Shown in pieces: positions 1 to 5,010 of a stretch of DNA of 9,169 bases. Under the pieces are notes generated by a model. The model had not been told where the DNA came from and searched no databases. It saw only the letters and a program-made list of their open reading frames with translations. Every line of letters starts with the position of its first letter. Positions within the stretch are counted from its first letter, which is position 1. This DNA is from Actinomycetota bacterium (GTDB lineage Bacteria; Actinomycetota; Actinomycetes; Nanopelagicales; Nanopelagicaceae), in NCBI GenBank assembly GCA_947452525.1, contig CANGCW010000031.1, positions 1 through 9,169 on the forward strand. The letters are read 5' to 3'. The translations under genes and the position numbers were made by a program.

Positions 1-1235
1 TGCTCTGTACGTGCATGAGCGCAATCATGAACATCAATACCGAGCATGTGGCTTACGCCATGCACAGTCCAGCGACGATGGAGTCCAACATCAGGCTTCA
101 TCGACTCTTCCGGGGTGACAGGAAGTACTCCCATCGCATGAAGACCCTTAGCCAATACCTCGTGGCTCGCACGGTTGATATCTGCAAACTTTGCTCCGGG
201 CACACATGCGGCAAAACCAGCGCGCTGTGCATCAAGAACTAATTGATAAATCTCGCGCTGAGCGGGCGAGAACTTTCCATTAACAGGCAATGTGCGAGTG
301 ATATCTGCAGTGTAGAAAGAGTCCATCTCAACGCCTGCGTCGATAAGAATAAGGTCGCCGCTCTTTACTGCGCCATCATTCTTGATCCAGTGGAGGATGC
401 ACGCGTGTGAACCGGATGCGACGATGGTGTCATAGCCGAGATCGTTACCCTCAAGGCGAGCACGACCGAAGAATGCAGATTCAATGATGCGCTCACCGCG
501 TGGATGTTGTGATGCGGCCGGGAAGACCTTCACCATATCGGCAAAGCCACGGATTGAGGCATCGACCGCATTCTGCATCTCTGATACTTCGTAGGTATCT
601 TTAATGAGGCGCATCTCAGAGAGAAAGGTAAGAAGAGCTGCCTCCTTCTTCTTCTTTGCGCTTACCAACTTATCGACCGCTACATCTTCACCGCGCACGG
701 TGAGAGTTTCGCGCTCTTTCTTATCGTTAGTAAGAAACTTCTCTAAGGTATCAATGTGCTTAACCTTGATGCCGTAACGGGTCTCCGCTTCATCAACTGT
801 GAGGCGACGACCAACCCAGAACTCGCCATGGCGCGCATTGCGATAAAACTCTTCATTTGTGCGAGGTGAACGAGGATGAATGAAGAGCAGAGCCTCGTGG
901 CCACCTCTCTTCGGTTCAAGTACAAGCACAGAATCTGGGACGGCATCACTTGCAGAGATTCCGGTGAGGTATGCGAAGGCAGAGTGCGGGCGGAAGCGAT
1001 AATCGGTGTCGTTGCTACGGACCTTGAATGATCCTGCAGGGATGACGAGACGAATACCTGGATACTCTGCAGAGAGCGCTGCGCGACGGGCCTCACAGAA
1101 TGGAAGGACCTTTGCGCTCGTTACACCCTTGAGAGGAGAGGGAGCCCAACCTTTACTCATAAACTTCGAGAGAGCTCCGGCATTAGGAGCATCATGAGAT
1201 CGGGTACCGCTGGACTTCTTCGATGTAGTCGCCAT
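1..1235 (-). CDS. pepP: Xaa-Pro aminopeptidase (aminopeptidase P, M24B), C-terminus cut by window edge
   Basis: Cytoplasmic metallopeptidase that releases an N-terminal residue preceding proline, used in peptide turnover. Reading leftward from the ATG at 1235-1233 gives 411 open codons with no stop before the edge. An N-terminal prolidase-like domain (about 40-190, containing YRFRPHSAFAYLTG at 79-92) is followed by the pita-bread catalytic domain. Visible metal ligands are D299 in IDAG, D311 in ADITRT and H396 in SHMLGIDVHD; H282 in ILHW and H403 are the usual substrate-side histidines. The two glutamate ligands expected near the C-terminus lie outside the window, so metal-site completeness cannot be judged. 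The first 30 or so residues are Ser/Lys-rich and probably disordered. No clear Shine-Dalgarno precedes the ATG; M26 is a later possible start but 1235 keeps more of the frame. It is divergent from the GH32 gene, 64 bases away. The family call is secure; the precise PepP label rests on domain order. Confidence 0.93.
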   Translation of the reverse strand, partial: MATTSKKSSGTRSHDAPNAGALSKFMSKGWAPSPLKGVTSAKVLPFCEARRAALSAEYPGIRLVIPAGSFKVRSNDTDYRFRPHSAFAYLTGISASDAVPDSVLVLEPKRGGHEALLFIHPRSPRTNEEFYRNARHGEFWVGRRLTVDEAETRYGIKVKHIDTLEKFLTNDKKERETLTVRGEDVAVDKLVSAKKKKEAALLTFLSEMRLIKDTYEVSEMQNAVDASIRGFADMVKVFPAASQHPRGERIIESAFFGRARLEGNDLGYDTIVASGSHACILHWIKNDGAVKSGDLILIDAGVEMDSFYTADITRTLPVNGKFSPAQREIYQLVLDAQRAGFAACVPGAKFADINRASHEVLAKGLHAMGVLPVTPEESMKPDVGLHRRWTVHGVSHMLGIDVHDCAHARTE

Positions 1236-1270
1236 AGGGGAAGGGTAAACCCTGCAAGGAGCAAGGTGAA

Positions 1271-1286
1271 GGCAGAACGCTCTGCC
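1271..1286. promoter_or_regulatory. 16-bp near-palindrome, candidate LacI-family operator
   Basis: GGCAGAACGCTCTGCC has perfect 6-bp arms and a central CG, with mismatch only at positions 7 and 10. It ends on the first base of the -10 box of the beta-fructosidase gene, so a bound protein would block RNA polymerase. Size, CG centre and position fit LacI/GalR-family operators, which often control sucrose and fructan genes. No regulator gene is in the window. As RNA it would form a short 6-bp hairpin with a 4-base loop, but no T-run follows, so a terminator is unlikely. Confidence 0.4.
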
Positions 1287-1291
1287 ATAAT
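1286..1291 (+). promoter_or_regulatory. -10 box for the beta-fructosidase gene, leaderless type
   Basis: CATAAT matches the TATAAT consensus at five of six bases and ends eight bases before the ATG at 1300. Transcription would therefore start on or next to the start codon, giving a leaderless mRNA, which is common in actinobacteria. No -35 match is seen 17 bases upstream. The reverse complement, GATTAT at 1292-1287, is a weaker -10 candidate for the divergent aminopeptidase gene. Confidence 0.5.
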
Positions 1292-1299
1292 CGCTCACT

Positions 1300-2487
1300 A
1301 TGCGCCCAAGGAACCATTTCGCCCCAGCTAAGAACTGGATGAACGATCCCAATGGAATGGTCTATTACAAGGGCAAGTATCACCTCTTCTTCCAATACAG
1401 CCCAGAGAGCGATATTTGGAAAGATATCTCGTGGGGACACGCTGTTAGCAGCGACCTCGTGCATTGGGAGGAGTTGCCGATAGCGCTCCTTGCAGATGAG
1501 GCTGGGTTGATCTTCTCCGGCAGCGCTGTTGTGGATTACAAGAACACCTCAGGTTTCGGCACCCTTGAGAATCCGCCAATGGTGGCGATCTATACAAATG
1601 TTGTGAACGATATTCAGTCGCAGGCGCTCGCATTTAGCCTGGACGAAGGCCTGACCTGGGAGAAGTATTCGGGCAACCCCGTGCTCGACTTGGGGCTGAA
1701 GGACTTTAGAGATCCGAAGGTCTCCTGGCACGAAGAGTCACAGAGCTGGATCATGGCGCTCGCTCTGCCCGATCTGCACAAAATTGCTTTCTATACCTCA
1801 CCTGATTTGAAGCAGTGGGAGAAGCTCTCCGAGTTTGGACCGGCGGCAGCAACAGGTGGAGTCTGGGAGTGCCCGGATCTCTTTGCGCTCGCTACTTCAA
1901 CCGGTGAACGTAAGTGGCTCTTGATTGTCAGCCTCAACCCAGGCGGACCGCAAGGCGGATCTGCGACGCAATACTTTATTGGTGACTTTGATGGTCGCAC
2001 CTTCACCGCTGATGATCTCGAAGAGCGTTGGATTGATTACGGAAAAGATTTCTATGCCGCCGTCACCTTCGATGGAGTTCCTGACGGTGAACGAATTCTT
2101 ATCGGTTGGTGTAACAACTGGGATTACGCGCGAGATATTCCAGCGCTTCCGTATCGTGGCGAGATGGCGCTTCCTCGAAAATTAACTCTCGAAGGTAGAA
2201 CGCTCATCTCTCGTCCGGCGATTGAATTGAAGAGCTCACTCATCACTGTTGACTTCGAAAACGAATACACGACAGCGCATGGCGTAGCTATCTCTCGCGT
2301 TGATGGCTCACTTATTCTTGATCGCAGCAAGAGCAGTATCGATGGAAAGCGTTACAGCACGGTACTTCCGTCATCGATGGAACAGGGATCATTAAAGTTA
2401 GAGATTTACGAGGATATTCACTCAGTTGAGATCTTTATCAACGGTGGCGCCATGGTGCTTACCTATCTCAACTTTGTGGAAGGGTAA
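1300..2487 (+). CDS. GH32 beta-fructosidase (sucrose / sucrose-6-phosphate hydrolase or fructanase)
   Basis: Hydrolyses terminal beta-fructosyl bonds (sucrose, sucrose-6-phosphate or short fructans) by a retaining mechanism. The 395-residue protein has the three GH32 signatures: WMNDPNG at 13-19 with nucleophile D16, FRDP at 136-139 with transition-state stabiliser D138, and WECPDL at 189-194 with acid/base E190. SWGHAVSSDLVHW at 44-56 is another family block. The five-bladed propeller fills about 1-305; the C-terminal beta-sandwich (about 306-395, ending in an SVEIFINGG-type strand) is short, since family members usually have about 480-500 residues. There is no signal peptide, so it should act in the cytoplasm on imported sugar. 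The ATG at 1300 is chosen because the catalytic block begins 13 residues later and a -10 box lies eight bases upstream; no Shine-Dalgarno is positioned for it. The last 20 bases overlap the convergent histidine-kinase gene. No transporter or fructokinase is visible, so the exact substrate is open. Confidence 0.95.
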   Translation: MRPRNHFAPAKNWMNDPNGMVYYKGKYHLFFQYSPESDIWKDISWGHAVSSDLVHWEELPIALLADEAGLIFSGSAVVDYKNTSGFGTLENPPMVAIYTNVVNDIQSQALAFSLDEGLTWEKYSGNPVLDLGLKDFRDPKVSWHEESQSWIMALALPDLHKIAFYTSPDLKQWEKLSEFGPAAATGGVWECPDLFALATSTGERKWLLIVSLNPGGPQGGSATQYFIGDFDGRTFTADDLEERWIDYGKDFYAAVTFDGVPDGERILIGWCNNWDYARDIPALPYRGEMALPRKLTLEGRTLISRPAIELKSSLITVDFENEYTTAHGVAISRVDGSLILDRSKSSIDGKRYSTVLPSSMEQGSLKLEIYEDIHSVEIFINGGAMVLTYLNFVEG

Positions 2488-3718
2488 TCTCAATCTTAAA
2501 GCCGTTCCATCGGCTGCGACCAAATGTAAGTTCACCGTTATGAGCCTTAACAACAGCTGTTATGAGGCTTAAACCGAGGCCACTCCCACCCGCTTCACGC
2601 GAGCGGCTCTTATCAAATCTAAACCAGCCACCGGATCGATCAGAGAGAACCTCATCCGAGACACCTGGTCCAGCATCTTCATAGATGATCTTCGCCCCGC
2701 TATCAACAGGCATGACCTCAAAACGAATCTGAGCATCTGCTGGCGTATGGCGCCGAGCATTCTGGAAGATATTACTCACCACCTGGCTCAGTAGCTTTGT
2801 CGAGGCTTCAATAATGAGTTGGTCAGGCAGAATTGCCTCAATAGGTCGATCTGGTTGAAGAAGCTTTGCATCTTCAACAAAACCGCGGGCGATATCGGCG
2901 ATATCGATCGCTTCCTTCTCCAGCTCTGGTGCTTCGCCGAGTTCTGCGAGTTGAAGAAGATCGCGAATCAACTCCTCCATGCGGATAATCTCATTCGATA
3001 CCCGCGTGAGTTGTCTCTTACGAGCAGCAGGATCCATATCGTCCTGTGCCATGACGAGCTCTACATAGCCCTTAATAACAGTGAGTGGCGTACGTAGTTC
3101 GTGCGAGACATCGCCGAGGAACTCTTGAATCTTCTCGCGACTCCGCTTCTCAGCTGTGAAATTTGCTGCGGTCTCAAAGAGTGTGCGCTTATTCGCGAGG
3201 TAGACGATGAGGAGATAGAGGAGGAAGGCGATGAGGAGCGCTGAGATAAAGAGGAAGAGGTACTGCGTGCGCTCTGTTGTCCGGATGGATTCGGCAGAGG
3301 TGGCGAGAATCGCAAGGCCGATATCTCCGAATTGAATAGTGCGAACTCTGTTGAGCGAGCCGGTATTAAGAGTAGTTGCATGCGCAGATGCAGCCGCAAT
3401 CTCGTAGGGAGTTAATTCGCGCTCGAGGGCTGCGGGTGAGAGGTTAAGCACAAGTGTCTTCTCGGTAGAGGTCTTAAGACCGAGGGTTACTGGAATGATG
3501 TCAGCTTTAACGATACTAATGAGTGGCGCAAGCGAATCATGCGTTGGCAAAGATTTGATGCTCTCTATATTCTGATTAATGACGCCATCAATTTGCACCA
3601 TGGACTGATGGGTGAAGTTGGAGATAACCAATACTCCGATTGCGCTGATAGAGATAAGCGCTACAAGTGGGATGGTCAGAGTCCGGAGAAATTTTCCTTG
3701 CCCTGCGCGAAACTTCAC
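2468..3718 (-). CDS. Membrane sensor histidine kinase of an OmpR/PhoP-type two-component system
   Basis: Senses an unknown extracytoplasmic signal, autophosphorylates on histidine and passes the phosphate to the regulator encoded just upstream. The 416-residue protein has membrane segment 1 at about 13-33, an external domain of about 115 residues, and membrane segment 2 at about 153-174. The HisKA domain carries H206 in FLGDVSHELRTP. The ATPase domain has the N box (N316, N320), G1 DAGPGV at 348-353, F box WFRFDKSRS at 365-373 and G2 GGSGLGLS at 377-384. Only about 25 residues join the membrane to the HisKA helix, so no ordinary HAMP domain fits. The start is GTG (3718-3716), sharing GTGA with the regulator stop; this overlap and a weak GGTGG upstream imply translational coupling. 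Its final 20 bases overlap the convergent fructosidase gene. The class is certain; the signal and any PhoR identity are not. Confidence 0.96.
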   Translation of the reverse strand: MKFRAGQGKFLRTLTIPLVALISISAIGVLVISNFTHQSMVQIDGVINQNIESIKSLPTHDSLAPLISIVKADIIPVTLGLKTSTEKTLVLNLSPAALERELTPYEIAAASAHATTLNTGSLNRVRTIQFGDIGLAILATSAESIRTTERTQYLFLFISALLIAFLLYLLIVYLANKRTLFETAANFTAEKRSREKIQEFLGDVSHELRTPLTVIKGYVELVMAQDDMDPAARKRQLTRVSNEIIRMEELIRDLLQLAELGEAPELEKEAIDIADIARGFVEDAKLLQPDRPIEAILPDQLIIEASTKLLSQVVSNIFQNARRHTPADAQIRFEVMPVDSGAKIIYEDAGPGVSDEVLSDRSGGWFRFDKSRSREAGGSGLGLSLITAVVKAHNGELTFGRSRWNGFKIEITLPQS

Positions 3719-4437
3719 TTATTTACCACCAACTGGAATCCGACGCCACGGACTGTCTTGATTCCTTCAAAGCCATTTTTGTGGAGCTTCTTACGTAGGT
3801 AAGAGATATAGGTATCGACAACAGTTGTATTTGTCTCAAATTCAATTCCCCAGATAGCAGAGAGAAGTACATCCTTCTCGATAACGCGACCAGCGCGTTC
3901 CATGAGGTACTCGAGGAGGTTGTACTCAGTAGGTGAGAGATCCACGTTCTCATCGAAGATAGTGACCTGGTGGAGATCATGGTTCATCTTGAGTGGGCCG
4001 GCGATGACGATCCGATCTGCCGCCTGTGATCCCTGGGTACGGCGGAGGACGGCGGCAATGCGCTGAACGAGAACGTCGAATGAGAATGGCTTAGCAACAT
4101 AATCATCTGCGCCGAGGCTGAGACCTTTTGAGACATCCTTATTCTCACCGCGTGCAGTCAACAAGATAATAGGAGTCTGATCGCCTGACTCTCGCATCCG
4201 CTCGATGAGGCCGTAGCCATCGAGTAGTGGCATATTTACATCGGCGATGACGATATCGAACTTCTCGCTCTTAAGGATGTTGAAGGCGCGTAGGCCATCT
4301 TCCGTCGCTGTGACGGAGTAACCGCTCATGCCGAGAACATCGACGAGCAGCTCGCGAATACCCGCTTCATCATCAACGACCAAAACCTTCTGGCCCTGAG
4401 TTGCAGGTGCGTTCTGTCCTTGCTTCTGTTGTGGCAT
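3715..4437 (-). CDS. OmpR/PhoP-type winged-helix response regulator
   Basis: DNA-binding partner of the downstream histidine kinase. The 240-residue protein begins with a Gln-rich tail, then a receiver domain (about 16-134) with acidic pocket D22-D23, phosphoacceptor D66 in ADVNMP, T94 in LLTAR and K116 in AKPFS. The winged-helix effector domain (about 143-240) contains LSPTEYNLLEYL and a probable recognition helix at about 205-218 (VVDTYISYLRKKL), much like mycobacterial PhoP (VVESYVSYLRRK). The ATG at 4437 is chosen because an AAAGGA Shine-Dalgarno lies about nine bases upstream; a longer in-frame reading from TTG at 4458 would put that ribosome site inside the gene. Its stop overlaps the kinase start by four bases. 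PhoP-like direct repeats upstream suggest autoregulation. It could instead be an MtrA-, TcrX- or TrcR-like paralogue, so no symbol is given. Confidence 0.96.
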   Translation of the reverse strand: MPQQKQGQNAPATQGQKVLVVDDEAGIRELLVDVLGMSGYSVTATEDGLRAFNILKSEKFDIVIADVNMPLLDGYGLIERMRESGDQTPIILLTARGENKDVSKGLSLGADDYVAKPFSFDVLVQRIAAVLRRTQGSQAADRIVIAGPLKMNHDLHQVTIFDENVDLSPTEYNLLEYLMERAGRVIEKDVLLSAIWGIEFETNTTVVDTYISYLRKKLHKNGFEGIKTVRGVGFQLVVNK

Positions 4438-4463
4438 CTCATTACTTCCTTTCAACAAGCATG

Positions 4464-4492
4464 AGGATACCTTCTCATTGCTAACTTTTTAA
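4464..4492 (-). promoter_or_regulatory. Probable promoter of the response regulator-kinase operon
   Basis: On the minus strand a -35-like TTAAAA (4492-4487) and a -10-like TATCCT (4469-4464) are separated by exactly 17 bases; each matches consensus at four of six positions. A start near 4457 would give a leader of about 20 bases carrying the AAAGGA ribosome site (about 4452-4447) before the ATG at 4437. The ATTCACA repeats lie about 35 bases further upstream, a plausible activator position. Confidence 0.45.
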
Positions 4493-4504
4493 GCGTTTTT
4501 CCGC

Positions 4505-4544
4505 ATTCAAACGATTGCCGTAAGTAATTCACAAAGGATTCACA
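4505..4544. promoter_or_regulatory. 11-bp-phased ATTCACA direct repeats, candidate PhoP-type boxes
   Basis: ATTCACA occurs at 4527-4533 and again at 4538-4544, exactly 11 bp apart, with a degenerate ATTCAAA at 4505-4511, 22 bp before the first. OmpR-family regulators bind direct repeats one helical turn apart. Written as TCACA repeats with 4-base spacing, this resembles the known M. tuberculosis PhoP site (TCACAGC, N4, TCACAGC) and also the 11-base GTTCAC-type units of Streptomyces PHO boxes. The site lies between the regulator gene and the divergent small gene and could control either or both. Confidence 0.55.
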
Positions 4545-4593
4545 CGATGCAATCGAAGAATCACCCGTAACTAGAAAATATCGGGGGTCTCTC

Positions 4594-5010
4594 ATGGCAA
4601 TGCAACTTCACTCAGATCTATCGCAGATCGAGGGTAACGAAGGTGTTCTTGCACTCGTTCTCTATAAGCGAGAGTTATCGCGGTGGAAGAGGGAGAACCG
4701 TAGGAACGTTGAACTCTATCGCCGCCGCGTTGAAAGTTATAAGAGGAAGTTGACGCACTTCAACGTTACGAGCGCAGAGATTTTGCGCAAATATGCTGAA
4801 AGCTATGCAGTGATTAACTCCCGTTATTCAAAGTTAATTGCGGGTGCTAAATCCGTTAAAGATGAGCACAACCTCGATCTTGAAAGACGAGTAAAGATTG
4901 CAGATGCGATCATCGCTCGAGATAAAGCGATTGCTGCGCTGGGGGAGCCACCGACCTATCCGGAGTTCTTTATAACTGAGGGAAAACCGGTGCCGCCCCT
5001 TCAGTTCTAA
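4594..5010 (+). CDS. Small charged helical protein of unknown function
   Basis: I do not recognise this 138-residue protein. Residues about 18-112 are rich in Lys, Arg, Glu and Tyr with regular hydrophobic spacing, which suggests long amphipathic helices or a coiled coil; blocks such as LYRRRVESYKRKL (41-53) are strongly basic. The C-terminal 25 residues are Pro-rich (EPPTYPEFF, PVPPLQF) and probably extended. No signal peptide, membrane segment, Cys/His metal site or enzyme motif is visible, so a cytoplasmic binding or scaffold role is possible but unproven. The start is supported by GGGGG at 4583-4587, six bases before ATG 4594; a second ATG two codons later is poorly spaced. It is divergent from the two-component operon and shares the region with PhoP-like boxes, so co-regulation is possible. 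Its stop overlaps the convergent synthetase stop by four bases. A long open frame with a ribosome site supports it being a real gene. Confidence 0.75.
   Translation: MAMQLHSDLSQIEGNEGVLALVLYKRELSRWKRENRRNVELYRRRVESYKRKLTHFNVTSAEILRKYAESYAVINSRYSKLIAGAKSVKDEHNLDLERRVKIADAIIARDKAIAALGEPPTYPEFFITEGKPVPPLQF

Noticed and set aside
15..1197. Several open frames of 60-120 codons on both strands
   Set aside because: They lie inside the aminopeptidase frame, which carries clear catalytic motifs; their translations have no recognisable domains.
1242..1253. Inverted repeat AGGGTAAACCCT just upstream of the aminopeptidase ATG
   Set aside because: Arms are only five bases with a two-base centre; too short to call an operator or terminator without comparative support.
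1277..1296. CGCTC repeated at 1279-1283 and 1292-1296
   Set aside because: A five-base repeat is expected by chance and part of it is already explained by the palindrome.
3723..3980. Ser-rich open frame inside the response regulator
   Set aside because: Out-of-frame shadow of the winged-helix domain; no start signal and low-complexity translation.
4438..4458. TTG start at 4458 adding seven residues to the response regulator
   Set aside because: The AAAGGA ribosome site falls inside this extension and is correctly spaced for ATG 4437.
4528..4544. TTCACA copies as -35 boxes for the small gene at 4594
   Set aside because: No -10 match lies 16-19 bases downstream; the nearest candidate (TAGAAA at 4572) is 27 bases away.
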